A stretch of 64,000 nucleotides of DNA from Hyphomicrobiales bacterium (GCA_900473175.1 UCKM01000014.1:1-64000); one strand, 5' to 3'. Numbered from the stretch's first letter, positions 9,632-18,250 are shown. A program made the numbers and translations. The notes: generated by a model not told the origin, from the sequence alone.

Positions 9632-10080
9632 TTTTCTTTTCCTTCCCCTCTAAGAGAATTGCGAAGGCATGAACAAATGACAAAATTCTCCCAAAGGCAA
9701 GGAGGGGATAATGCTTTCGTTGTAATATTTTCGTCTGATGGGAATTACGGGTACGTCAAAAAATTGTTGCACCATATGGACCAAATCGCCATTTGGCGGC
9801 GTTTTTAGCCTCGAATGCGGCAAATCCGGTGAGGGTTAGAATTCTCACCTATTGTGTGGAAAACTCGGTCTAGCGGGTCCTGGCGTGAACCTCAAGCGCC
9901 CTTCCGCGGTCCGACTGTTGATCCAAAATCGGACGGCGATCAGACCTCGAATGGCGCGATGTCGTTCGGCGATAGCGCCCGCGCTGGTCTGATTTGCCCG
10001 GCATGGCGTATATTGTCGGTTGAGTCGCTCTTTCCTTCTTGAGCGAGAACGGGCTCGACAGACTGAAAGGGTTGGTTTGC
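9632..10080. other. Non-coding 449-bp interval upstream of oppA
   Basis: No convincing gene is seen on either strand. It must carry the leftward oppA promoter and the rightward promoter of the DUF1295 gene. A small dyad CCAAATCGCCATTTGG at 9781-9796 has 6-bp perfect arms and is followed on the plus strand by GCGTTTTT. It could be an operator or a weak plus-strand terminator; nothing here decides between them. Confidence 0.4.
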
Positions 10081-10875
10081 ATGCCGGTCGCCATCCTCAT
10101 TATTGCAACGATTGCCTTATCGTTGATCATGGCCGCGGCCTGGCTTATGCAGCGCGCAACGGGTAATGGCGGCTGGGCCGATGTGTTCTGGGCCTTTGGC
10201 GTCGGCACGAGCGGGATAATTGCAGTACTCGCCTCCAGCGACATGGTTTCACCGGCACGACAATATCTGGTCGTGACGCTGCTCGCCATCTGGTCGTTGC
10301 GCCTTGGCGGCCACATCCTGTCGCGCACCCGCAAGAGCCATGACGACCCGCGCTATGTGAAATTGCGGGAAGAATGGGGCGCGCTTGCCAATTCGCGAAT
10401 GTTCTTCTTCCTGCAAAGCCAGGCCTTTATCGGCGCAATGCTGGTCATCTGCGTCTATGTCGCGGCTGCTCGTCCCGATGCCGATCTCGAATTTCCCGAT
10501 TATGTGGGCGCATTGATCATGCTGATTGCGGTCGCCGGAGAAGCCATCGCCGACTTGCAACTGAAACGCTTCGGCAAGGACCCGGCCAATCGCGGCAAGA
10601 TTTGCGACGTGGGACTTTGGGCCTGGTCACGACATCCCAACTATTTCTTCGAATGGCTGGCCTGGACGTCCTATGTGCTGATCGGCGCCGATTTCGACGG
10701 CGATTACGTGCACGGCTGGCTGACACTGACCGCCCCGGTACTGATGTATGTATTGTTGCGCCACGTGTCTGGCGTGCCTCCGCTGGAGGAGCACATGCTG
10801 GCGTCGCGCGGTAACGCCTTTCGCGCCTACCAGCGCCGCACCAGCGTTTTTTTCCCGATGCCGCCGAAGGGATGA
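10081..10875 (+). CDS. DUF1295 / steroid 5-alpha-reductase-like membrane protein
   Basis: An integral membrane protein of 264 residues with about six hydrophobic segments. The C-terminal signature GLWAWSRHPNYFFEWLAWTSYVLIG and the nearby GVPPLEEHMLASRGNAFRAYQRRTSVFFP define the DUF1295 family, related to the C-terminal half of steroid 5-alpha reductases and isoprenylcysteine methyltransferases. The ATG at 10081 has GAAAGGG upstream and begins at the first membrane helix; a TTG at 10039 would add a hydrophilic leader and is less likely. The bacterial substrate is not known. It stands alone between the opp operon and a TA pair. Confidence 0.75.
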   Translation: MPVAILIIATIALSLIMAAAWLMQRATGNGGWADVFWAFGVGTSGIIAVLASSDMVSPARQYLVVTLLAIWSLRLGGHILSRTRKSHDDPRYVKLREEWGALANSRMFFFLQSQAFIGAMLVICVYVAAARPDADLEFPDYVGALIMLIAVAGEAIADLQLKRFGKDPANRGKICDVGLWAWSRHPNYFFEWLAWTSYVLIGADFDGDYVHGWLTLTAPVLMYVLLRHVSGVPPLEEHMLASRGNAFRAYQRRTSVFFPMPPKG

Positions 10876-10889
10876 TACGAAGGTCGTGA

Positions 10890-10919
10890 TTGACTGCTTT
10901 GCTTTCTATTATAGAATGC
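10890..10919 (+). promoter_or_regulatory. Promoter with overlapping palindromic operator of the ParC/ParE-type TA pair
   Basis: A candidate -35 TTGACT (10890-10895) and -10 TAGAAT (10912-10917) are 16 bp apart. The -10 lies in a 19-bp palindrome at 10901-10919 (GCTTTCTATTATAGAATGC, one mismatched pair). Operators overlapping the -10 are usual for TA operons, whose antitoxins repress their own promoters. Confidence 0.55.
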
Positions 10920-10952
10920 AAGGCATGTAATAATAAATTGCGAGGTCGTACG

Positions 10953-11420
10953 ATGTCCGGTGATACCATAGACCATGCGACACTGTCGCGATTGGCAGGC
11001 GCTGGCGCTCTGAAAGAAACCCATGTCATCGGCCAACCGGGTGGCTGGGCGATCAGAGTTCGCTTTGGGACTTCGACACGTACGCTTGCCGCCCAACGCA
11101 GCCGGCAGATCAGATTGTTCCGCACCATAGAGACTTTGGTTTCCTATCTCAAAGGTATGGGAATCTCGCATTTTGACGTGGATGCGGCAGAATATGAGCC
11201 TGATGGCGGGCGGGACGGCTCGCGTCCTGATCGCTCCGACGCCATGAAACGGGTTCACGAAGCCGCCGAATACGATGCCTGGTTTCGAAAGCAGGTTGCA
11301 CAGGCGTTGCAGGAAGCTGACAACCCCGCCACTGAATGGACATCCCATGACGTAATCGAAGAGGATATGGAGCAACAACGCGCCGACTTGTTGGCCCGTA
11401 TTGAAAGCAATGCTAAGTGA
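10953..11420 (+). CDS. TA antitoxin with ParC-like N-domain and PaaA-like C-domain
   Basis: A protein of 155 residues. The N-terminal 85 residues (VIGQPGGWAIRVRFG, then LAAQRSRQIRLFRTIETLVSYLKGMGISHFDVDA) resemble the ParC partition-associated proteins of IncP-type plasmids. The C-terminal part (YDAWFRKQVAQALQEADNP and an acidic helical tail) resembles PaaA-type ParE antitoxins. The ATG at 10953 has a GAGG site; an upstream in-frame start at 10890 lies inside the operator-promoter. The last codons overlap the toxin start as GTGA. Function is inferred from the pairing with the downstream toxin and from domain resemblance. Confidence 0.7.
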   Translation: MSGDTIDHATLSRLAGAGALKETHVIGQPGGWAIRVRFGTSTRTLAAQRSRQIRLFRTIETLVSYLKGMGISHFDVDAAEYEPDGGRDGSRPDRSDAMKRVHEAAEYDAWFRKQVAQALQEADNPATEWTSHDVIEEDMEQQRADLLARIESNAK

Positions 11421-11704
11421 AGCTTGCATGGTTGGCTTCGGCGCGTATTGGTCGTGCGGAAGCCATTTCCTACATTGCACAGCGAAATCCGCGTGCCGCT
11501 CTTGCACAACTCGATGAAGTACAGCGTCAGCTTCGCCTGCTGCAGAGCCACCCGGAAATGGGCCGGCCAGGTAGAATGCCGGGCAGCCGTGAATTGGTGA
11601 TCGGCAGGACGCCCTTTATCGTAGTTTACCGTGTCATGCCGGGACGTGTGGAAATACTGAATTTTCTGCATGGCGCACAGAAATGGCCACCAGATGGGGA
11701 CTGA
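11417..11704 (+). CDS. RelE/ParE-family toxin
   Basis: A basic protein of 95 residues with the ParE pattern: an N-terminal strand, helices IGRAEAISYIAQRNPRAALAQLDEVQRQLRLLQSHPEMGRPGRMPGSRELVIGRTPFIVVYRV, and a C-terminal strand ending ILNFLHGAQKWP. Arginines in GRPGRMPGSREL and the VYRV strand are hallmarks of the family. ParE proteins poison gyrase and RelE proteins cleave mRNA; this one looks ParE-like. It starts with GTG overlapping the antitoxin stop by 4 bp. Confidence 0.82.
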   Translation: MKLAWLASARIGRAEAISYIAQRNPRAALAQLDEVQRQLRLLQSHPEMGRPGRMPGSRELVIGRTPFIVVYRVMPGRVEILNFLHGAQKWPPDGD

Positions 11705-11739
11705 TCCAGGGAATTCAGACACCGGGGCTAAGTTGTGGA

Positions 11740-13365
11740 TCAATCGACGGCTTCTGAATCGCGCAACAGCGCTTCCAGCGTCTCCAGCCGGTCCGCCTCG
11801 CTTGGCGGCTTGTCCCAGCGCAGGCGCGAGATGCGGGGAAAACGCATGGCAACGCCCGATTTGTGGCGTTTCGAACGGTTGAGGCCCTCAAAGGCGACCT
11901 CCAGCACAAGGCCATGGTTCGGCTCGGCGCGTACGGAGCGGACCGGCCCGAAGCGCTCGGTCGTGTTGTTGCGCACGAAGGCATCGAGCTGCTTCAATTC
12001 CTCGTCGGTGAAGCCGAAATAGGCCTTGCCGACCGGAACGAGGTGCGGCTCGGATTCCGGACCCGTCCACACCGCGAACGTGTAGTCGGAATAATAGCTC
12101 GATCGTTTTCCGTGGCCACGCTGGGCGTAGACCAACACCGCATCGATGGTGAAGGGATCACGCTTCCACTTGAACCACGGACCCTTGGGGCGTCCGGGCA
12201 CATAGGCCGAGCTGCGCTGCTTCAGCATCAGCCCTTCGATGATCGGGTGCGGCGGGCTGCGCCGCAGCTCGACGAGGTCTTCGAACGTGGCATAGGGCAC
12301 AAGCGGCGAGAGGTCGAAGCGGGCTGGATCGAGCTTCTTGACGAAGGCTTCAAGCCGCGCGCGGCGTTCGCTGAACGGCATGGGCCGAATGTCGTCGTCG
12401 CCGTCGAAAAGCAGATCGTAGAGACGCACAAAAGCCGGGTGACTTTCCAATTGCTTGACAGAAACCGTCTTGCGGTTGAGGCGCTGCTGCAAATCGCCGA
12501 AAGCGCCGATCTCGACGCCGGCATCGGCACTGCGCCCGATCAGAAGCTCGCCGTCGAGCGTGCCGTTAAAATCCATGGCGTCGGCGATATCTGGAAAGGC
12601 GTGGGAGATATCGTCGCCGGTGCGGGAATAAATCCGGCGCTGACCGCCTTCGGCAGTGAGCTGTACGCGGATGCCGTCCCATTTCCACTCGGCAGCATAT
12701 TCCTCGGCATTGATCCGCGGATGGTCCGGCTCTTCCAGCGGCGTCGACAGCATGACCGGGCGAAACGGCGCGGCGCCAAGACTTTGCGGCTTTTCGGCCG
12801 CATTTTCGAGCCAGGCGAACAATTCCAGAAAAGGCGGCTTCATACCGTGCCACAGCTCCTCGATTTCGGTGACATCGACAGCGCCGAACTGTGCCAGAGC
12901 CTGCTTGGCGAGGCGCGCCGATACGCCAATGCGCAGGCCGCCGGTCGCCAGCTTGATCAGCGCGTAGCGGGCGGAGGCATCGAGCTGATCGAGCCAGCGC
13001 TCGACCAGCCGGACGGCATCGCTGCGCGAGGCCCGTTCGAGCGCAGTGATGACGTCGCCAAGCGACGGCGCAGCATTGGCGCGGACGGGCTCATTGGCGG
13101 ACCAGACCAGCGAGATCGTCTCGGCAAGATCGCCCACATAATCATAGGAATAGGCAAAGAGCTGCTCGTCGATGCGCTCGGTGACAAGCCCGCGCAGCAT
13201 GGCTGGCTTGACGTTGGCGATGTTGAGATCACCGGTGATCGCAGCCAGTGCGAGGCCGCGATCCGGATCCGGCGTCGCGCGGAAATAGTCGACAAGCAGC
13301 GTGATCTTGCCATTGCGCGCGGGGGTCAGAACCAGCCTATCGAGGAGCGCTGCAAACTCTTCCAT
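11740..13365 (-). CDS. ATP-dependent DNA ligase of the ligase-associated DNA damage response set
   Basis: A protein of 541 residues: an N-terminal DNA-binding helical domain (1-200), an adenylation domain with nucleophile lysine 228 in EWKWDGIR (motif I), DGELLIG near 271 (motif III), EGLMLKQ (motif IV) and WFKWKRDP (motif V), then an OB-fold domain. The length and linkage match the ligase of the four-gene bacterial set with an MBL-fold exonuclease, a DEXH helicase and PdeM. It seals nicks using ATP, unlike NAD-dependent LigA. Its ATG overlaps the exonuclease stop by one base (TGATG), so the two are translationally coupled. Confidence 0.9.
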   Translation of the reverse strand: MEEFAALLDRLVLTPARNGKITLLVDYFRATPDPDRGLALAAITGDLNIANVKPAMLRGLVTERIDEQLFAYSYDYVGDLAETISLVWSANEPVRANAAPSLGDVITALERASRSDAVRLVERWLDQLDASARYALIKLATGGLRIGVSARLAKQALAQFGAVDVTEIEELWHGMKPPFLELFAWLENAAEKPQSLGAAPFRPVMLSTPLEEPDHPRINAEEYAAEWKWDGIRVQLTAEGGQRRIYSRTGDDISHAFPDIADAMDFNGTLDGELLIGRSADAGVEIGAFGDLQQRLNRKTVSVKQLESHPAFVRLYDLLFDGDDDIRPMPFSERRARLEAFVKKLDPARFDLSPLVPYATFEDLVELRRSPPHPIIEGLMLKQRSSAYVPGRPKGPWFKWKRDPFTIDAVLVYAQRGHGKRSSYYSDYTFAVWTGPESEPHLVPVGKAYFGFTDEELKQLDAFVRNNTTERFGPVRSVRAEPNHGLVLEVAFEGLNRSKRHKSGVAMRFPRISRLRWDKPPSEADRLETLEALLRDSEAVD

Positions 13366-14381
13366 CAGTCGCCCTCGTCTTCGTAGCCGACGAGATGCAG
13401 AGGCCGCGCCGCGAAATCGTTGAGATCGCACCAGCGCACAAGCGCTTCCTCGCGGCCATGGGTGACCCAGACCTGTTCTGGCCCTAACTCGGTAATCGTC
13501 TGCGTGAGTTCGTCCCAGTCACAGTGGTCGGACAGGATGATCGGCAACTCGACGCCCTGCTGGCGGGCCCGCTGGCGGATGCGCATCCAGCCGGAAGCAA
13601 AACACGATACGGGGTCGGGAAAGCGCCGCGCCCAGCGGTCGAGAAAGGCGGATGGCGGGCCGATGATGATGCTGCCGGCAAAGTCCGCCGTGCTGCCGGG
13701 CTCGGTCGTTGCCGGCGAAAGCGGCCCGAGATCGATGCCTTGCGACTGATAATAGTCGCAGAGCTTCGCCAGCGCGCCGTGGATATGGATGGTCCGGTCG
13801 TAGCCGGCATCGCGCAGCATGCGGATGACCCGCTGCGCCTTGCCGAGCGCGTAGGCGCCGACGAGATGCGAGCGCTCAGGAAACTGCTCGACGGATTTCA
13901 GCAGCTTGGCAATCTCGTCGCGGCTGTCCGGGTGGCGGAAGACCGGCAGCGCGAACGTCGCCTCGGTAATGAACACATCGCAAACAACCGGTTCAAAGCC
14001 AAGGCAGGTCGGATCGGGACGGCGCTTGTAGTCGCCGGAAGCGACGATGCGCATGCCGTCCTTTTCGACGGCGATCTGGGCGGAGCCGAGCACATGGCCC
14101 GCCGGATGGAAACTGACGGTCACGCCGTTGATTTCGGTCGAAGTACCAAGCTCGGCCGCTTGGCTTTCGCCGGCGAAGTTTGGCCCGTAACGCAGGCCCA
14201 TTATGTCGAGTGTCTGACGCGTTGCCATGACCCGGGAATGGCCGGAACGGGCATGGTCGGAATGGCCGTGGGTGATGAGCGCCCGGTCAACGGGGCGCAC
14301 CGGATCGATATAGAAATCGCCCGCCGGCGAATAGAGACCAGCTGGCGTCGAGCAAAGCAGGGCTTCGGGCCGGGTCAGCAT
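13365..14381 (-). CDS. Ligase-associated DNA damage response exonuclease (metallo-beta-lactamase fold)
   Basis: A protein of 338 residues of the SNM1/CPSF-like MBL group. The metal motif HGHSDHARSGH lies at residues 38-48, followed by HPAGHVLGSAQI, VASGDYKRRPDP and the C-terminal SDHCDWDEL and WVTHGREEALVRW segments of the beta-CASP family. It probably trims DNA ends before ligation. The start is placed at the ATG at 14381. A longer frame from 14441 would take its first 13 residues (MWGRCPAGQRGVP) from a dispersed repeat, and the same peptide appears in front of an unrelated gene at 38153, so that extension is judged an artefact. No strong ribosome binding site is visible. Confidence 0.88.
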   Translation of the reverse strand: MLTRPEALLCSTPAGLYSPAGDFYIDPVRPVDRALITHGHSDHARSGHSRVMATRQTLDIMGLRYGPNFAGESQAAELGTSTEINGVTVSFHPAGHVLGSAQIAVEKDGMRIVASGDYKRRPDPTCLGFEPVVCDVFITEATFALPVFRHPDSRDEIAKLLKSVEQFPERSHLVGAYALGKAQRVIRMLRDAGYDRTIHIHGALAKLCDYYQSQGIDLGPLSPATTEPGSTADFAGSIIIGPPSAFLDRWARRFPDPVSCFASGWMRIRQRARQQGVELPIILSDHCDWDELTQTITELGPEQVWVTHGREEALVRWCDLNDFAARPLHLVGYEDEGD

Positions 14382-14405
14382 CGTTGGCCACAAAGAGCGC
14401 CACGG

Positions 14406-14565
14406 CACCCCCCTCTGTCCCGCCGGACATCTCCCCCACAAGGGGGGAGATCGAACGGATAGAGACTAATCGGCCCATCCGTCCCTGTCCCCGAATGATG
14501 GAACCCTTGATGCACGCTGATCTCCCCCCTTGTGGGGGAGATGTCCGGCAGGACAGAGGGGGGTG
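14406..14565. repeat. RIME-like mosaic inverted repeat between exonuclease and helicase genes
   Basis: Arms at 14406-14452 and 14519-14565 match as inverted repeats at 46 of 47 positions, separated by 66 bp. Each arm holds a smaller palindrome around CTCCCCCACAAGGGGGGAG and a CTGTCC(C/T)GCCGGACAT module. Partial copies of the same modules occur at 38119-38395. The sequence style matches the intergenic mosaic elements (RIME) of rhizobia. It is non-coding and sits in the divergent gap of the DNA repair set. Confidence 0.78.
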
Positions 14566-14620
14566 GGTATGCCATCATTGACTCATTAGATCACTTCGCC
14601 ACAGCGACAATGAGCATAGG

Positions 14621-14646
14621 GCGCATTTGGCTCCGCGCAAATGCGC
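14621..14646 (+). other. Hairpin in the leader of the repair helicase gene
   Basis: Perfect 9-bp arms GCGCATTTG (14621-14629) and CAAATGCGC (14638-14646) enclose 8 nt, 47 bp before the helicase start codon. It could be a 5'-UTR structure or a protein site. No LexA-type GTTC-N7-GTTC box was found in this gap. Confidence 0.4.
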
Positions 14647-14693
14647 AGAAAGAAAACTTGGCGCTTTGAACCCATACCACTACATTTGCCGCG

Positions 14694-17213
14694 GTGAGCA
14701 CCCGCAAAGCAACCATCGCCGCGACCGGCACTTCCCTTCTGCCTCCACCCTTCCTGCACTGGTTTCAGGCAAAGGGCTGGACGCCGCGTGCACATCAACT
14801 GGCATTGCTTGACGAAGCCCAGGCGGGCAATTCCGCGCTTCTGATTGCGCCGACCGGCGCCGGCAAGACGCTCGCCGGTTTTCTTCCGGCACTTGTAGAC
14901 CTCGCCGGCCGCGGCAAAAGCAATGCGACCAGCCGCGGCGTTCACACACTCTATATCTCGCCGCTCAAGGCGCTTGCCGTCGATATCCATCGCAACCTCG
15001 AAAAGCCGATCGAAGAGATCGGTCTTGATGTTTCCCTCGAAACCCGCACCGGCGACACACCGGCGCACAAGCGTCAGCGGCAGAAGCTGTCACCGCCCGA
15101 CATTTTGCTGACGACGCCGGAACAGCTGGCGCTGTTGATCGCGAGCAGGGATGCAGGTCGGTTCTTCGAGGATCTGCGCTATGTGATCTTCGATGAATTG
15201 CATTCGCTGGTCACCTCGAAACGCGGCCACCTTCTTTCGCTTGGGCTCGCACGCTTGCGCCGCCTGCAACCGGGCGTGCAGACGATCGGCCTGTCGGCCA
15301 CCGTGGCCGATCCTGATGCATTGCGGCGCTGGCTCCTGCCGCAGACCGAACTTGCGCCCATGGCAAGTCTTGTCACCGTGGAGGGCGGAGCGAGGCCGCA
15401 CATTACGATCCTTGCAACCGAGGACCACGTGCCCTGGGCCGGACACTCGGCGGTCTACGCCATTCCCGGCATTTACGACGCGATCAAGCGGCACGGCACG
15501 ACGCTGATCTTCGTCAATACACGCAGCCAGGCGGAGCGGCTGTTCCACGATCTGTGGATGTCGAACGAGGACAATCTGCCGATCGCGCTGCATCATGGTT
15601 CGCTCGATGTCAGCAAACGCCGCAAGGTCGAGCAGGCGATGGCTGCCAATGCGCTGCGTGCGGTGGTCGCAACGTCGACGCTCGATCTCGGCATCGACTG
15701 GGGCGATGTCGACCTTGTCATCCATGTCGGGGCGCCGAAAGGCGCAAGCCGCCTTGCCCAGCGGATCGGCCGCTCCAATCACCGCATGGACGAGCCATCG
15801 CGCGCTATCCTCGTGCCGGCCAACCGCTTCGAGGTGATGGAATGCCAGGCGGCGCTCGATGCCAATTATATCGGCGCACAGGACACACCGCCGCTTGGCG
15901 AAGGCTCGCTCGACGTGCTGGCGCAGCATGTGCTCGGCATGGCCTGCGCCCAACCCTTCCGCGCCGACGACCTTTACGCGGAAGTGACAACCGCCCTGCC
16001 CTATTCGGGCCTGCCGCGCGAGACATTCGACCGGATTGTCGAATTCGTCGCGACGGGCGGCTATGCGTTGAAAAGCTATGAGCGCTTTGCCAAGATCCGT
16101 CAGACGATTGATGGCACATGGCGCGTGACGCATCCACGCTTTGCCCAGCAATATCGTCTCAATGTCGGCACCATCATTGAAGCCCCGAGCCTCAATGTGC
16201 GGCTTACCCGCCAACGGGGCAAAGGTGGGAATGTGCGGGGCGGGCCGGTACTCGGCAAGGTGGAGGAATATTTCGTGGAGGCCCTGAGCCCCGGGGACAC
16301 GTTCTTCTTCTCCGGTCGCGTGCTGCGCTTTGAGGGAATTCGCGAGAACGAGTGCATGGTATCCAAGGCGGATGGGTTCGACGCCAAGATTCCTGCCTAT
16401 GCTGGCGGCAAGTTTCCACTGACCACCTATCTCGCCGATCAGGTTCGCGCCATGCTGGCCGATCCGGCGCGATGGGGTGCCCTTCCCGACCAGGTGAGCG
16501 ACTGGCTGCGCATCCAGAAGGATCGGTCAATCATACCCCAGCCCGGCAGCCTGCTGGTCGAGACCTTCCCGCGCGGCGAACGGTCCTACATGGTCACCTA
16601 CCCTTTCGAAGGCAGACTCGCCCACCAGACGCTCGGCATGCTGCTGACACGCCGTCTCGAGCGCGCCAAGGCACGGCCGCTCGGCTTCGTCGCTACCGAC
16701 TACGCGCTCACCATCTGGGGCATGCGCGACATGGGGCGTATGTTCAAGAACGGTGAACTGCCGCTTTCGGAACTTTTCGACGAGGACATGCTCGGCGATG
16801 ACCTTGAAGCCTGGCTTGCGGAAAGCTGGATGCTTAAACGCACCTTCCGCAATTGTGCCCTGATCTCCGGTCTTGTCGAAAAGCGTCATCCCGGGCAGGA
16901 AAAGACCGGACGGCAGGTCACGGTGTCCACCGATCTGATTTACGACGTGCTGCGGGAACACGAGCCCGATCATATCCTCATTCAGGCGACGCGCGCCGAT
17001 GCTGCCACAGGCCTTCTCGACATTCGCCGTCTTGCCGATATGCTAGGGCGAATCAAGGGCCACATCATCCATAGGGATCTCGACCAGATTTCGCCGCTGG
17101 CTGTGCCGGTGATGATGGAAATCGGCAAGGAACGGGTTCCGGGTGAGGCACATGAAAGGCTGCTCGAAGAGATCGCCGACGAGCTCAGCCGCGAGATGAT
17201 GGATCATAAATGA
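14694..17213 (+). CDS. Ligase-associated DNA damage response DEXH helicase (Lhr-like)
   Basis: A superfamily 2 helicase of 839 residues. Walker A APTGAGKT is at residues 52-59, DELH at 167-170, SATV near 200, the RIGRSNHR motif VI near 360, followed by a winged-helix and Lhr-type C-terminal core. It is shorter than full Lhr (about 1500 residues), as is usual for the helicase of the ligase-linked set. It should translocate on single-stranded DNA and unwind duplexes or RNA:DNA hybrids. The GTG start at 14694 has no clear ribosome binding site. It overlaps pdeM by 4 bp and is divergent from the ligase-exonuclease pair. Confidence 0.9.
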   Translation: MSTRKATIAATGTSLLPPPFLHWFQAKGWTPRAHQLALLDEAQAGNSALLIAPTGAGKTLAGFLPALVDLAGRGKSNATSRGVHTLYISPLKALAVDIHRNLEKPIEEIGLDVSLETRTGDTPAHKRQRQKLSPPDILLTTPEQLALLIASRDAGRFFEDLRYVIFDELHSLVTSKRGHLLSLGLARLRRLQPGVQTIGLSATVADPDALRRWLLPQTELAPMASLVTVEGGARPHITILATEDHVPWAGHSAVYAIPGIYDAIKRHGTTLIFVNTRSQAERLFHDLWMSNEDNLPIALHHGSLDVSKRRKVEQAMAANALRAVVATSTLDLGIDWGDVDLVIHVGAPKGASRLAQRIGRSNHRMDEPSRAILVPANRFEVMECQAALDANYIGAQDTPPLGEGSLDVLAQHVLGMACAQPFRADDLYAEVTTALPYSGLPRETFDRIVEFVATGGYALKSYERFAKIRQTIDGTWRVTHPRFAQQYRLNVGTIIEAPSLNVRLTRQRGKGGNVRGGPVLGKVEEYFVEALSPGDTFFFSGRVLRFEGIRENECMVSKADGFDAKIPAYAGGKFPLTTYLADQVRAMLADPARWGALPDQVSDWLRIQKDRSIIPQPGSLLVETFPRGERSYMVTYPFEGRLAHQTLGMLLTRRLERAKARPLGFVATDYALTIWGMRDMGRMFKNGELPLSELFDEDMLGDDLEAWLAESWMLKRTFRNCALISGLVEKRHPGQEKTGRQVTVSTDLIYDVLREHEPDHILIQATRADAATGLLDIRRLADMLGRIKGHIIHRDLDQISPLAVPVMMEIGKERVPGEAHERLLEEIADELSREMMDHK

Positions 17214-17923
17214 ACGTGGCACTTCAGACGACGAAGACAGCGCACGGCACGGCACAGATCGCCATCGCCGGGCATCGGGCAGTCTGCGATCCGTCGGGCG
17301 CGCTCTATCTCGAAGACGACCGGATCCTTATCGTCTCGGACCTGCATTTCGAGAAGGGTTCATCCTTTGCGCGGCGCGGCATGATGCTCCCGCCCTATGA
17401 CACAGCATCGACACTGGCGGCGCTAGCCAAGGTCATTGTCCGCTACCAGCCCGCCTCAGTCATCAGCCTCGGCGACAGTTTTCATGATGGTCAGGCAGCG
17501 GCGCGCCTGCCGGCGCTTTATGCGGCGGAGCTCGCCGTACTGATGGCGCGTCGCGAATGGATCTGGATCACCGGCAACCACGATCCAGACCACCCGGCCG
17601 ACCTGCCGGGCGAGACTTTCACGGAGCTTGCAGTCGGCAATCTCGTCTTTAGGCACGAACCGTCGAAGCAGGCCTGCCGCGGCGAGATCGCAGGACACCT
17701 GCACCCTGCGGCAAAGGTCGTGCGGCGCGGACAGGCTGTGCAGCGGCGCTGCTTCGTCAGCGACCACTCGCGGCTGATCATGCCGGCGTTCGGCGCCTAT
17801 ACGGGCGGCATGAACATACTGAGCCGCGCTTTCCACGGGCTCTTCGACGTACAGGCCATTACCGCGTATATGCTTGGCCATGGACGCGTCTATCCGATGG
17901 TTTCAAAGGCGCTTTATCTTTAA
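17210..17923 (+). CDS. pdeM: Ligase-associated DNA damage response phosphoesterase PdeM
   Basis: A calcineurin-like metallophosphoesterase of 237 residues. Metal motifs are SDLHFEKG (D44, H46), LGDSFHD (D89), GNHD (122-125) and GHLHPAAK near 177. It is the fourth member of the ligase-associated set and probably a DNA phosphodiesterase or endonuclease. Its ATG overlaps the helicase stop as ATGA, so both come from one transcript. The C-terminal segment AFGAYTGGMNIL is typical of the family. Confidence 0.87.
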   Translation: MNVALQTTKTAHGTAQIAIAGHRAVCDPSGALYLEDDRILIVSDLHFEKGSSFARRGMMLPPYDTASTLAALAKVIVRYQPASVISLGDSFHDGQAAARLPALYAAELAVLMARREWIWITGNHDPDHPADLPGETFTELAVGNLVFRHEPSKQACRGEIAGHLHPAAKVVRRGQAVQRRCFVSDHSRLIMPAFGAYTGGMNILSRAFHGLFDVQAITAYMLGHGRVYPMVSKALYL

Positions 17924-17973
17924 ATTTGATGGTTGTTCACAGTTTTGCCAAGGCCGTTCATTGGAGGTGCAAC

Positions 17974-18192
17974 ATGATCACCAGCAAGTTGAACAGCAAG
18001 GCGCAGACCACAATTCCGAAAGCGGTTCGCAATGCGCTGCATCTGAAGCCTGGCGACGAAATCGCCTACGAGATCGAGGAGGGCCGCGTGATCCTGATGC
18101 GGACGGAAACGAACGCGCCAAGCGATGACCCGTTTGCCACTTTCTCGGAGTGGGACGGCGACGCCGACCGCAATGCCTATGCCGACCTTTAA
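17974..18192 (+). CDS. AbrB/MazE-type antitoxin-like regulator, apparently orphan
   Basis: A protein of 72 residues with a swapped-hairpin AbrB DNA-binding domain: ITSKLNSKAQTTIPKAVRNALHLKPGDEIAYEIEEGRVIL. The C-terminus (DDPFATFSEWDGDADRNAYADL) is the acidic toxin-binding type of tail seen in MazE-like antitoxins. The ATG has GGAGG seven bases upstream. The expected downstream toxin frame survives only as an 18-codon stub beginning at 18179, so the antitoxin seems to have outlived its partner. Confidence 0.78.
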   Translation: MITSKLNSKAQTTIPKAVRNALHLKPGDEIAYEIEEGRVILMRTETNAPSDDPFATFSEWDGDADRNAYADL

Positions 18193-18235
18193 GGCTGGCC
18201 ACGTTGCTCGCGTCCCCTTTCCCTCGAAAAACTGA
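18179..18235 (+). pseudogene. Remnant of a MazF/PemK-type toxin gene
   Basis: A short frame overlaps the antitoxin end and reads MPTFKAGHVARVPFPSKN before a TGA at 18233. MPTF-x-AG-x-V-x-RVPFP is the usual beginning of the toxins that follow this kind of AbrB antitoxin, which continue for about 100 residues. Here the frame breaks off right after PFP, and no MazF-like sequence continues in any frame before the next gene at 18251. It is read as a toxin gene lost by deletion. The family call rests on 15 residues plus position. Confidence 0.5.
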
Positions 18236-18250
18236 CGACCGGCCCAGAAG

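Noticed and set aside
14382-14441. N-terminal extension of the exonuclease
   Set aside because: Encoded by the mosaic repeat and identical to an extension in front of an unrelated gene; the MBL fold begins well inside the shorter form.
14582-14693. SOS control of the DNA repair set by LexA
   Set aside because: No GTTC-N7-GTTC type box was found in the divergent gap.
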